Assembly: GCF_017744695.1 (NCBI RefSeq)
Contig: NZ_JAGIAS010000005.1
Location: forward strand, 124,001-188,000
Source of the DNA: Dyadobacter sp.
Lineage (GTDB): Bacteria; Bacteroidota; Bacteroidia; Cytophagales; Spirosomataceae
Direction of reading: 5' to 3'
DNA length: 64,000 nucleotides
In this document: positions 49,746 to 58,752 of the stretch, piece by piece
How positions within the stretch are numbered: position 1 is the first letter of the stretch
Layout: every line of letters starts with the position of its first letter
The notes under the pieces: model-generated
Databases searched by the model: none
Told to the model about the DNA's origin: nothing
Seen by the model: only the letters and a program-made list of their open reading frames with translations
Translations under genes and position numbers: made by a program

Positions 49746-52700
49746 CGCGCTACCAGCCGCAGCAAATCGTCCCTGGTCAATGATTTGAGAATATCGGAAT
49801 CGGTTTTGATCAGATCATTGGCCAGGTCTTTCTTCGTTTCCTGCAATTCCATGATTTTTTCCTCGATCGTGTCGGGGCATATCAGCCGTACGGCGATCAC
49901 ATGCTTGTCCTGACCAATGCGGTGTGAACGGTCGATAGCCTGGTTTTCGACGGCGGGGTTCCACCATGGGTCAATCAGGTACACGTAATCCGCCTCGGTA
50001 AGGTTGAGGCCCGTACCGCCGGCTTTCATCGAGATCAGGAACACGCGCACATCGGGATTGGTCTGGAAATTCTCCACCTTTGCGGCCCTGTCGCGCGACT
50101 GGCCGGTGAGGTATTCGTAGCCGATTCCGCGGCTTTCCAGTTCGGGGCGGATAAGGTCGAGCATGGATACGAACTGCGAGAATACCAGGATCTTATGCTG
50201 CGGTGCTTTGCTTTCGATCTGCTCTACGAGGGTGTCGATCTTGGCGGAGGCATTGCCGTAGAACTTATCGTCGCGAAGTAGTGCGGGCGAGTCGCAGATC
50301 TGGCGCAACTTGGTCAGTCCTTGCAGCACATGCAGTTGCGTGCGCTTGATGTCGCCTTCGCTGGTGGTGTTGAGGTAAATATAAAATTCCAGCTCGTACG
50401 CATTGTATACACGCCGCTGCTCTTCGCCCATTTCGCAGTAGATCACCATTTCCGTTTTTTCGGGCAGCTCCGAGGCAACCTGTTGCTTGGTGCGCCGCAG
50501 GATGAACGGACTCACGCGCTTTTGCAACTCCACGGCCCGCTCGGCATCTTTGAAGCGGTCGATAGGGACGGAGAAATGGTTACGGAACTGTGTTTTGTTA
50601 CCCAACAGGCCGGGGCAGGCGAATGAAAGCTGCCCGTACAGGTCGAAAGTATTGTTTTCCACCGGCGTACCCGTCATGACAATGCGGTTGCGCGCATGGA
50701 GCAGCCTGACGGCCTTGTAACGCTGAGATTCCGGGTTTTTGATGGTCTGCGATTCGTCGAGGATAATGTAGTTGAAATGGTATTTCTTCAAAAAATTTAC
50801 ATCCGAGAGCAGCGTGCCATAAGAAGTCAGGATGATTTCATAATTGTCAAAATCCGCAGTATCCTTCACGCGATCGGAGCCGTAAATGGTGAGCATCCGG
50901 ATGTCCGGCGCGAACCTGGCTACCTCGGCCTGCCAGTTGAAAACCAGTGAAGTAGGCACGATAATGAGGTTGGTGTTCCGTACCTGTTTTTTTCTTTGTA
51001 ATAAAATGAATGCGATGATCTGCAAGGTTTTACCCAAGCCCATATCATCCGCCAGGCAGCCGCCGAAGTTGAAATCGTCGAGGAAATTAAGCCAGTTCAG
51101 GCCTTGTTTCTGATAGCCTCGCAGGGTCGCCTTCAACTTTTTAGGCACCGGCACCGGCTTGATCGATTCAAAATCTGTGAACTTCGACTCGTAAAATGCA
51201 ATCTGCTCCTGCGCCTCGCGGTCGAGCATTTCGGCGTCGTACATTTCGTGTACCGCGGCGAAACTGATTTTCGGGGTATGGATTTCCTCGCCCACGATTT
51301 CGCCCACTTCGAAGAATTTGGCAAACTTTTCGAGCCACTGGTCCGGCAGGATACCTAATGTGCCGTCGCCCAGTTCTACGTATTTATTGCGGTTTTTGGC
51401 TGCTTTATGCAGGTTTTTCAGGGTCACTTTCTGCGAACCGAACTGCACGGTGGCCGTGGTATTGAACCAGTTGATGCCGCTGTGGACGTGGATCGAAACC
51501 TTCGCCTTGTGTAGGTTGAGGCGGTTTTTGGTAATCTGGTTAAAACCGAGAATGGTGATGCCCTGGTTTTTCCATTCATCGAATGCGTCGGGAAACCAGT
51601 TTTCGTCCAGGAACCGGCTGCGATGAAGGTAAAAGAAATGTTTGTCCTCGATGCCTTCTTCGAGCTGGTACTCGAAATCCGGGTGCTGGCGCATCATGGC
51701 GGCCATGTAGCGCAGCTCTTCCTCCTGATCGCGTTTCACAACGAACGGGTTGCCGTGCCCGTCAACGGAGTAAATGTCGTTTTTGGTGTATAGCGGCACT
51801 TCTACGGCACCGTACTTTACGACCGGGGTAATAAGCACGTAGTCGCCCACATCTTCCAGGTAGATAATCTTCTCCACGCGCCCGTCGAAACCCTGTTCCT
51901 CGCGTTGCGCAGGCGTTGCGGGCTTCACGTACGTGTACGAGATGCGTATGCGCGGGGGCAATTTCGCGAGCAGGTTCTGACGGAAGTCCTCGAACTTGGT
52001 TTCGTGGATGTAAATGCGCTGGTTGTGTTGCCTGAAAAAGTAAAGTACTTTCAGAACGTCCTCGCTTTCAATTAAATGCAGCGAGTCTTTATACAACACA
52101 AAATAGTCATAGCGGATTTCAACATTTTCCAGGTCGAGATGAACACTGTCGATGATCAACTGGCCGGAAATACGGAAGAACGGGTCTTTTTTATCGATCG
52201 TCAGATGCACGTCCACATCGGACTGCGCCAGCTTGACAGGCACAAGCGAGCCCGCGTTGATATTATCGGAGATCAGCTGATTATGGTAGTAAAAATCCAG
52301 CTTCTCCGGGTTTTTGAGCACGGCGCGAAGTCCGGCGAGATCGGTTTCCGGGTTTTTCTTCCTGAAATTATTGCCGAACGACGCAATGGCCGTGTAGAAT
52401 CGCGAAAGATCGTGGTCTTGCGTTTTCCAGAGTTGTTCCAGTGGGTTAAGCGCCGTGAAAGGATTTTTCAACTTGCCTTCCCGCGTTACGGGCGCCTCAT
52501 ACATTTCGAGGAAAAAATGGTCGTAGTACTTGTTGAGGCCAATGGCGACGATGGTACGGGTATTCGCGTCGGCGGGTTTGGACTCGGGTAAATGCCGGGC
52601 GGGGTCCGAAAAGAGCTGGTCCTGCATGGCCGAAACAGCGGCCTGGCTGATCGGGATAAGCTCTTTGATCAGCGGCTGCACGCGCAGCTCGCGGTTCACA

Positions 52701-53143
52701 TATTCGATCGTAAAATATTGGCTCAGGTCGGGTTCGGTTTCCATGCCGTAGTCGGCGGCAAGGGCACGCAGGCGGTCATTGCGGATGTTTTTGTCAAAAA
52801 ATGCGCGGAAATCCCTGCGGTTCATGATGTTGTAAAGTACCTGTACCTGGTGTTCGCAGAGCTTGCGTTTGGGCCGCGAGCATTCACAGTAGAGGTTCAC
52901 CATCCGGTCATTCTGCTTCACCACCACCTTGTAAGCCTCACCGCCCCATTGAATGCGGAATGCGGCGTAATCCACCACCATGTCGTCGGGCTGGATCTCG
53001 AAATAGCCGCGGCGCTCGGTAGCAGGCATGTCGGCGCTATGGTTGAGAATGTGCGTGGTGGAGAGCTCGGCGAGGTTAAAATCCAGGAAAATATAGTTAT
53101 GCTGGCTCGGCGCGGCCCCTCCGGCTGGTTCATTCTTGTTCAT
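49742..53143 (-). CDS. SNF2-family helicase-like ATPase with SWIM zinc finger
   Basis: An 1133-residue protein. Near the N-terminus is a SWIM-type finger, CECSRPKRKLCEH (C86, C88, C96, H98), then a long region I cannot assign (about 100-650). The SNF2 ATPase core follows: LADDMGLGKTLQ (Walker A, near 705), the DESQ box in ILDESQTIKNPESQR (near 795), LVFNWQAE, and the C-terminal helicase half with ILVFSQFVSML, AGGTGLNLTEADYVYLIDPWWNP and DRSHRIGQ. Bacterial SNF2/RapA-like members remodel DNA-protein or RNA polymerase complexes, and many such proteins carry the SWIM finger. It is divergent from the DUF481 gene. Confidence 0.93.
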   Translation of the reverse strand: MNKNEPAGGAAPSQHNYIFLDFNLAELSTTHILNHSADMPATERRGYFEIQPDDMVVDYAAFRIQWGGEAYKVVVKQNDRMVNLYCECSRPKRKLCEHQVQVLYNIMNRRDFRAFFDKNIRNDRLRALAADYGMETEPDLSQYFTIEYVNRELRVQPLIKELIPISQAAVSAMQDQLFSDPARHLPESKPADANTRTIVAIGLNKYYDHFFLEMYEAPVTREGKLKNPFTALNPLEQLWKTQDHDLSRFYTAIASFGNNFRKKNPETDLAGLRAVLKNPEKLDFYYHNQLISDNINAGSLVPVKLAQSDVDVHLTIDKKDPFFRISGQLIIDSVHLDLENVEIRYDYFVLYKDSLHLIESEDVLKVLYFFRQHNQRIYIHETKFEDFRQNLLAKLPPRIRISYTYVKPATPAQREEQGFDGRVEKIIYLEDVGDYVLITPVVKYGAVEVPLYTKNDIYSVDGHGNPFVVKRDQEEELRYMAAMMRQHPDFEYQLEEGIEDKHFFYLHRSRFLDENWFPDAFDEWKNQGITILGFNQITKNRLNLHKAKVSIHVHSGINWFNTTATVQFGSQKVTLKNLHKAAKNRNKYVELGDGTLGILPDQWLEKFAKFFEVGEIVGEEIHTPKISFAAVHEMYDAEMLDREAQEQIAFYESKFTDFESIKPVPVPKKLKATLRGYQKQGLNWLNFLDDFNFGGCLADDMGLGKTLQIIAFILLQRKKQVRNTNLIIVPTSLVFNWQAEVARFAPDIRMLTIYGSDRVKDTADFDNYEIILTSYGTLLSDVNFLKKYHFNYIILDESQTIKNPESQRYKAVRLLHARNRIVMTGTPVENNTFDLYGQLSFACPGLLGNKTQFRNHFSVPIDRFKDAERAVELQKRVSPFILRRTKQQVASELPEKTEMVIYCEMGEEQRRVYNAYELEFYIYLNTTSEGDIKRTQLHVLQGLTKLRQICDSPALLRDDKFYGNASAKIDTLVEQIESKAPQHKILVFSQFVSMLDLIRPELESRGIGYEYLTGQSRDRAAKVENFQTNPDVRVFLISMKAGGTGLNLTEADYVYLIDPWWNPAVENQAIDRSHRIGQDKHVIAVRLICPDTIEEKIMELQETKKDLANDLIKTDSDILKSLTRDDLLRLVAR

Positions 53144-53201
53144 ATGGCAAATTAACCAACTGCGCTACGTTTGGCACCATTATTTTGCAAAATTTGCGTT
53201 A

Positions 53202-54029
53202 ATGAAAAATCTGACCTGCTTCCGTTTCTTCACGCCTGCCATTCTCGTTATACTACTGATTGCCGCCCCTGCACGGGCGCAAGACGTCAAAACCGATACA
53301 TTGAAAGTGCTACCGGCCGACACGGTTGCCGCTCCCCAGCCGGATACGGCCATTATATCTTCGCCTGTGCTGATCGACACCATCCGGTACCGGCTCATCG
53401 GCGACGGCAATTTTACCAAAGGGAATGTGAATCGCAGCCTAATGGTCCTCCGCGCAGAGCTTATTTTCAGCGGACCGGTGATCAACATCGCTACCAATCC
53501 GCGATTTACCTATGGAAAACAGAATGGCGTACTGGCTGAGCGCGACACTTATGTAGACTTGTTTGTGGATGTTTTTAAAAAGCGCAAGACCTACGTTTTC
53601 GGGCTCGCCGCATTGGAAACCAGCAATCTGCGCCGCATCGATTTGCGGCAAATGGCCGGTGCGGGAATCGGGTACCGGGTCATCAAAACGAAAGCACACG
53701 ACCTTAGCCTCACCGATGCGCTGCTTTACGAATCGACCAACTTTTTTGAAAAAGCAACAGTGACTACCATCCGGAACTCGTTTCGGGTCAAGGGAAAGCA
53801 TTCATTTCTGTCGGATAAATTCCGTTTCAATCACCTCACATTCATTCAGCCCGCATTGAACGATCTTTCGAATGTGCGCTGGAACACAATCCTTTCTGCT
53901 GAAATGCCGCTCAACAAATGGGTAACGCTCAGGACGAGCTTTGAAAACTCTTACGAAAGCGTAGTCGAGGTCGGACGCAAGCGAAACGACTCGCGGATTA
54001 CTTTTGGGATTTCAGTAGGAAATAAATAG
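53202..54029 (+). CDS. DUF481-family outer-membrane protein
   Basis: A 275-residue protein with a Sec signal peptide (MKNLTCFRFFTPAILVILLIAAPARAQ) and a beta-strand-rich body. The segment YRLIGDGNFTKGNVNRSLMVLRAELIFSG and alternating strands such as YVDLFVDVFKKRKTYVFGLAALE suggest the DUF481/YdiY family of outer-membrane barrels, in which a role in salt or stress response has been proposed. The function is unknown. The frame is open from a TTG at 53136, but the ATG at 53202 directly begins the signal peptide. No T9SS domain is seen. Confidence 0.8.
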   Translation: MKNLTCFRFFTPAILVILLIAAPARAQDVKTDTLKVLPADTVAAPQPDTAIISSPVLIDTIRYRLIGDGNFTKGNVNRSLMVLRAELIFSGPVINIATNPRFTYGKQNGVLAERDTYVDLFVDVFKKRKTYVFGLAALETSNLRRIDLRQMAGAGIGYRVIKTKAHDLSLTDALLYESTNFFEKATVTTIRNSFRVKGKHSFLSDKFRFNHLTFIQPALNDLSNVRWNTILSAEMPLNKWVTLRTSFENSYESVVEVGRKRNDSRITFGISVGNK

Positions 54030-54147
54030 ACGATTCCGATAATGGGATTGTCAGGGAGAGCGGTGCGGAATGCTGTCCATATGGTCAGTACATTATATCT
54101 GTCCAAAATGTGCTTTACTAAGTATTCACTACATTCCCAATCGAGCA

Positions 54148-55314
54148 ATGAGAAATCAACAGGACAATCGCCGTGACTTCCTGCGTAATTCGCTTTATTC
54201 AGCCGCCGGCCTGGCGATGTTTCCGCAACTGACCCCTAATGCGTACGGTTCTATCAAAACCGAGATTGCCGACGGCCCTGTTTTCGCACCCGTACCTGCG
54301 TCCCGCATCAAGTTTGCGGTGATAGGCATGAACCACGGCCATATTTACGGACAGGTGGAGGCGGTAACGCGCGGCGGCGGGGAGCTGGTTTCATTTTTTG
54401 CCAAAGAACCGGACCTGACAGCTGCATTTGCGAAACGTTATCCGAACGCAAAGCAGGCCAAGTCGGAGGCGGAAATCCTCGACGACAAATCGATACAACT
54501 CGTACTCAGCTCGGGCATACCCGACGAGCGCGGGCCCCTGGGCGTGCGTGTGATGAAGGCGGGAAAGGATTATATGGTCGACAAACCGGGCCTTACCACC
54601 CTCGAACAGCTTGCCGAAGTGCGCAAAGTGCAGAAGGAAACCAAGCGCATTTACTCGATTATGTACAGCGAGCGACTCGAAAACCGCGCGACCGTAAAGG
54701 CTGGTGAGCTGGTTAAGCAGGGCATTATCGGCAAAGTGGTGCAAACGATCGGCTTAGGCCCGCACCGGATGAGTGCGAACACCCGCCCCGAATGGTTTTT
54801 CGACAAAAAGCGCTTCGGTGGTATCATATGCGACATTGCTTCGCACCAGTTTGACCAATATTTGTTCTTCACCAATTCTACCAAGGCGCAAGTGGTAGCC
54901 TCGCAGGTAGGTAATGTAAACCACCCGCAGTATCCCAAATTCGAGGATTTCGGTGATGCCATGCTGCGTGGTAATGGAGGCTCGGGCTATATCCGTGTCG
55001 ACTGGTTTACACCCGACGGCCTGAAAACCTGGGGCGACGGCCGTCTGACCGTGCTCGGTACCGAAGGTTTTATCGAGATTCGCAAGAACATCGATATCGG
55101 CGGCCGCGAAGGCGGTAACCACCTTTTTGTAGTGAATAACAAAGAAACGACTTACGTCGATTGCAGCCAGGTAGAGTTGCCTTATGGCCGCCAGCTTGTG
55201 GACGACGTGCTGAACCGCACCGAAACGGCCATGTCGCAGGAGTATTGCTTCCTGGCGACGGAATTGTGCCTGAAAGCGCAGAAGAATGCGCAGAACGTTT
55301 CGGTGATAAGCTAA
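54148..55314 (+). CDS. Exported Gfo/Idh/MocA family oxidoreductase
   Basis: A 388-residue NAD(P)-dependent oxidoreductase with an N-terminal twin-arginine leader (MRNQQDNRRDFLRNSLYSAA). It then has the Rossmann part (IKFAVIGMNHGHIYGQV, QLVLSSGIPDERG, VDKPGLTTLEQLAEV) and the C-terminal sheet domain with GGIICDIASHQFDQYLF. The family acts on sugars and related substrates; the Tat leader is known in periplasmic Bacteroidota members of sugar catabolism. An upstream in-frame ATG at 54070 would add 26 residues before the Tat leader. It is probably in an operon with the amidohydrolase that starts 47 bases on. Confidence 0.9.
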   Translation: MRNQQDNRRDFLRNSLYSAAGLAMFPQLTPNAYGSIKTEIADGPVFAPVPASRIKFAVIGMNHGHIYGQVEAVTRGGGELVSFFAKEPDLTAAFAKRYPNAKQAKSEAEILDDKSIQLVLSSGIPDERGPLGVRVMKAGKDYMVDKPGLTTLEQLAEVRKVQKETKRIYSIMYSERLENRATVKAGELVKQGIIGKVVQTIGLGPHRMSANTRPEWFFDKKRFGGIICDIASHQFDQYLFFTNSTKAQVVASQVGNVNHPQYPKFEDFGDAMLRGNGGSGYIRVDWFTPDGLKTWGDGRLTVLGTEGFIEIRKNIDIGGREGGNHLFVVNNKETTYVDCSQVELPYGRQLVDDVLNRTETAMSQEYCFLATELCLKAQKNAQNVSVIS

Positions 55315-55360
55315 CGCGACAATCCCGTTCCTGACCACTTTGCAAAACACTTCACAAACT

Positions 55361-56716
55361 ATGATACGCAGACTGATTTTCATTTTCGGGTTAATGGGCG
55401 CCCAGGCGGGTTTCGCGCAGGGCCCTGTGAGCAATGTCGACCGTGATATTGTCTTCAAGTCGGTGAATGTGATCCCGATGGACCGAGAGAAGGTTTTGAA
55501 GGATCAGACGGTGGTGGTCAGGAACGGAAAAATTGTTTCCATTGGTACGAATGCCAAAACTGCCGGCGACGCGCTGGTGGTGGATGCCAAAGGTAAATAC
55601 CTCGTGCCCGGCTGGTCGGAAATGCACGCACACGTGCCTGCGATCGACGATTTCGGTCCGATGAAGGATGTGCTTACATTGTATCTGGCCAACGGCATTA
55701 CCACGATCCGCGGCATGCTCGGTAATGCCAGGCATCTCGAACTCCGGGAAAAAGTGCGGAGCGGGGAAGTGCTGGGACCGAATTTCTACACTACCGGCCC
55801 CGCATTCAGCGGGCAAACCGTGAAAACGGCTGCACGGGGCATTGAAATGGTGAAGGAAGAAAAGGCAGCCGGCTACGATTACCTGAAACTGCTTCCGGGA
55901 CTCACGAAAGAGACTTTTCCCGGCATTGCCAAAACCTCCAGAGAGCTGGGTATCGGTATGGTAGGCCACGTTTCGTTCGCTGTCGGAGTTTGGGCTGCAA
56001 TAGATGCGGGGTATTCATCGATCGACCACCTCGACGGGTTTGTGGAGGCCATCGTGCCCGGTACCGACACGCTGGCAGAGCAGGAAACCGGCCTTTTCGG
56101 CTCCTGGATCGCCTATGCAGCCGATACTACCCGCATTCCGAAGCTGATCAAGGGTTTGAAAGACAAAAACATCCGCGTTGTGCCGACCCAGGCCATTGCG
56201 GAGCGCTGGCTTTCCCCGCTACCTGCGTCAGCTTATGAAAATGACCCGGAATGGAAGTACATGACGGCCGAGGAAAAGAAGAACTGGCTGAATGCCAAGA
56301 GCAGTTACGTTAACAATCCTAAATTCAACAAAGAGCGGGCGGAGGCATTTGTCGATATTCGCCGCAAACTGATTCTGGCTTGTCAAAAAGGCGGTGTGCA
56401 GCTCATGCTCGGTTGCGACGCGCCGCAGGTGTTGAATGTGCCTGGTTTCGCTACCCATCACGAATTAAAATACCTCGTCGATGCCGGACTGACACCCTAC
56501 GAGGCATTGAAAACGGGTACGGTAAATGTGGCGGGTTATCTGAACAAACCCAACTCAGGCTCTATCAAGACCGGTAACGTGTCCGATCTGGTGCTACTTG
56601 CTGCCAATCCGCTCGAAAACATTGGTAATACCAAAACCATTGAGGGTGTCATGATCGGCACGAAGTGGCTTCCCAAAACCTTCCTGGACAGCGAGCTAAA
56701 AAAGATCGAGAAGTAG
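55361..56716 (+). CDS. Exported amidohydrolase family protein
   Basis: A 451-residue amidohydrolase with a signal peptide (MIRRLIFIFGLMGAQAGFAQ). It shows VFKSVNVIPMDREKVLKDQTVVVRNGKI, metal-binding EMHAHVPAIDD, the His region MVGHVSFAVGVW, SIDHLDGF and the metal Asp in MLGCDAPQVLNVPGF. Close in overall type to the amidohydrolase at 37969-39309 but not a copy. The ATG at 55361 is preferred over an in-frame TTG at 55340. It converges on the SDR gene with 3 bases between. The substrate is unknown; carriage with the Gfo/Idh/MocA gene suggests catabolism of a periplasmic substrate. Confidence 0.9.
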   Translation: MIRRLIFIFGLMGAQAGFAQGPVSNVDRDIVFKSVNVIPMDREKVLKDQTVVVRNGKIVSIGTNAKTAGDALVVDAKGKYLVPGWSEMHAHVPAIDDFGPMKDVLTLYLANGITTIRGMLGNARHLELREKVRSGEVLGPNFYTTGPAFSGQTVKTAARGIEMVKEEKAAGYDYLKLLPGLTKETFPGIAKTSRELGIGMVGHVSFAVGVWAAIDAGYSSIDHLDGFVEAIVPGTDTLAEQETGLFGSWIAYAADTTRIPKLIKGLKDKNIRVVPTQAIAERWLSPLPASAYENDPEWKYMTAEEKKNWLNAKSSYVNNPKFNKERAEAFVDIRRKLILACQKGGVQLMLGCDAPQVLNVPGFATHHELKYLVDAGLTPYEALKTGTVNVAGYLNKPNSGSIKTGNVSDLVLLAANPLENIGNTKTIEGVMIGTKWLPKTFLDSELKKIEK

Positions 56717-56719
56717 CCG

Positions 56720-57469
56720 CTATTCTTCGTAAATCATTTTGCGCGTCATACCGCCGTCGATGATCAGATTGGTACCGGTGATGAAGTCGTTTTCGGGGGC
56801 GGTCAGGTACAGACACGCCCTGGCAATGTCGTCGGGCTTACCTACGCGGCCCGCCGGGTGCTGGGCGTGATCCGAGGCTTTCAGCTGATTGTAATCGCCG
56901 GTTTCGATCCACCCGGGACTGATCGCATTCACGGTAATGCGGTCGGGGCCGAGCGAGATAGCCAATGCGTGGGTTAATGCCAGGATGCCTCCTTTGGAAG
57001 CCGCATATGCCTCCGTATTTGGCTCGGACATCAGCGCGCGCGTGGACGCTATGTTCACGATCGCGCCCTTGCCCTGCGCACGCATCACCTGCGCAGCCTC
57101 ACGTGCGCAAAGAAAGCTACCCCGCAGATTGGTATTCAACACATAGTCCCAGTCTTCGACGCTAAGCTCAAAAGGGGATTTCGTGCGGCCTAAACCTGCA
57201 TTGTTGATCAGCACGTCGATTCTTCCAAATGACGCTTTTACCTGTTCAATACCCCGCACAATTTCATCGGGATTGGTCAGGTCAATGACCAGGGAGTTGG
57301 CTTGAAGGCCTTCATTTTCCAATGTTTCCTGCACGGCCCGTAACCCATCCGGATCGCGGTCCCATAGCGCTACACTTGCGCCTCGCCGGGCATAATGGGT
57401 TGCTACCACGCTGCCGATGCCGTTTCCGGCACCGGTCACGATTACTACTTTGTGTTGATAGTCGCTCAT
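56720..57469 (-). CDS. SDR family oxidoreductase
   Basis: A 249-residue short-chain dehydrogenase with the classic motifs: VVIVTGAGNGIGSVVATHYA (cofactor), NNAGLGRTKSPFELS, catalytic Ser in NIASTRALM and the Tyr-x3-Lys in AYAASKGGIL, then NAISPGWIETGDYN. It prefers NAD(H) or NADP(H) by its DRDPDG region but the substrate is not known. Start and stop are 2 bases from the upstream aldo/keto reductase gene, so these form an operon; it may be a two-step pathway for a sugar or alcohol. Confidence 0.93.
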   Translation of the reverse strand: MSDYQHKVVIVTGAGNGIGSVVATHYARRGASVALWDRDPDGLRAVQETLENEGLQANSLVIDLTNPDEIVRGIEQVKASFGRIDVLINNAGLGRTKSPFELSVEDWDYVLNTNLRGSFLCAREAAQVMRAQGKGAIVNIASTRALMSEPNTEAYAASKGGILALTHALAISLGPDRITVNAISPGWIETGDYNQLKASDHAQHPAGRVGKPDDIARACLYLTAPENDFITGTNLIIDGGMTRKMIYEE

Positions 57470-57471
57470 AA

Positions 57472-58317
57472 TCAGGATAATGCTTTGAAGTCTTTCTCGG
57501 ACAACCGGATATTTCCTCCCTGCAAGTTTTCTTCCAGGTGTTTCAGTGAGCTAGTTCCCGGAATCAGCAGGATATTCGGTGCGCGCTGGAGCAGCCAGGC
57601 CAGTGCGATCTGTGCCGTGGTGGCCTGGTGTTTCTCGGCGATGCCTGAGATTTTGTGCTTCAATTTCTCGGGCCCTGACGCAAGCGGGTACCACGGTATG
57701 AAAGCCATTCCACGGTTTATCGTGTAATCCAGCACATCTTCCCACCTCCGGTTACCCAGATTGTAAAGATTTTGAACTGACACGATCGGTACCGTCTTCT
57801 CTGCGCGTTTGACCTGCTCCACATCCACTTCCGATAATCCGACATGCCGGATCTTGCCCGCTTTGACCGCATCCACCACCGGCCCAAGGGTTTCCTCGAC
57901 CGGGAAACGCGAGTCGATGCGATGCAGCTGCCACAAGTCGATTACCTCTTTTTTCAATCTTTTAAGGCTTCCGTCAATGGCCTGCCGGATGTGCTCGGGA
58001 TGGCCATTGACGCGCCATTGGTTTGGGCCGGTGCGCTCAAATCCACCTTTTGTAGCAATGAGAAGGTCTGCGGGATAGGGCGAAAGCGCGTCGGCGATGA
58101 GTGTTTCGTTGGTATGGGGTCCGTAGGAATCGGCGGTATCGATGAAATTGACGCCTGCTTCCACTGCTGCGCGAAGCACTTTCTTCGCATTTTCGCGGTC
58201 GGGCGCATCGCCCCAAACTCCCTGGCCGGTCAGTTGCATACCGCCATAACCCAGCCGGTTGATCTCTATTTCCCCGGCAATCCTGAATGAACCGGCATGT
58301 TGATGATAGTTACTCAT
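57472..58317 (-). CDS. Aldo/keto reductase
   Basis: A 281-residue NADPH-dependent AKR. The catalytic tetrad is seen in FIDTADSYGPHTNETL (Asp, Tyr), LLIATKGGFERTG (Lys) and LWQLHRIDSRFP (His). C-terminal cofactor binding is LLIPGTSSLKHLEENLQGG. This matches the short AKR type with no extra domains. It belongs to the same operon as the SDR gene downstream (2-base gap). It is not closely similar to the AKR at 15510-16532. Confidence 0.93.
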   Translation of the reverse strand: MSNYHQHAGSFRIAGEIEINRLGYGGMQLTGQGVWGDAPDRENAKKVLRAAVEAGVNFIDTADSYGPHTNETLIADALSPYPADLLIATKGGFERTGPNQWRVNGHPEHIRQAIDGSLKRLKKEVIDLWQLHRIDSRFPVEETLGPVVDAVKAGKIRHVGLSEVDVEQVKRAEKTVPIVSVQNLYNLGNRRWEDVLDYTINRGMAFIPWYPLASGPEKLKHKISGIAEKHQATTAQIALAWLLQRAPNILLIPGTSSLKHLEENLQGGNIRLSEKDFKALS

Positions 58318-58507
58318 ATTGATTTGTAGTTAAAAATCGCTTCATAGGAAACTGCGGAATGTAGCTTTTCATTCAAGGAAGGAGGGATGTGAGGCATACT
58401 CATTTTTCACAAAGCAAATGTCACGCCAGGCCGGAAGCGTGGTATCGGGCGACAAAACTTTGGCACGGTTTTGTTCTTTTCAGCTTAAAACCAAACATCA
58501 TCAACAA

Positions 58508-58750
58508 ATGGAAACCACAGTATTTGAAACCCGCTCCAGGGAATTGGTCGACGACATCAAGGAGATTGTAAAAGTGAAGGGTATCAACCTGACGGACGCG
58601 CTTGAAGAGGCTGGAATATCCCGGAAATCGTCTGACAGGATACTGAACAAAGGGGTGATGCCGACGCTATCCGAATTTCTGGCCTTATGTCAGATTTCGG
58701 GTATAACTTTTCATTTGCCTTACGTGGAGACGACCAATAGTCCGATGTAA
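58508..58750 (+). CDS. Small helix-turn-helix (XRE-like) protein
   Basis: An 80-residue protein with a likely DNA-binding helix-turn-helix: INLTDALEEAGISRKSSDRILN (about residues 25-46), followed by PTLSEFLALCQISGITFHLP. This resembles minimal XRE-like proteins or antitoxins, but it is only a weak match. The start is the ATG at 58508; the frame extends 30 codons further upstream to 58418 without resembling a coding region. The stop is 2 bases from the convergent topB gene. Its partner, if any, is unknown. Confidence 0.65.
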   Translation: METTVFETRSRELVDDIKEIVKVKGINLTDALEEAGISRKSSDRILNKGVMPTLSEFLALCQISGITFHLPYVETTNSPM

Positions 58751-58752
58751 CG

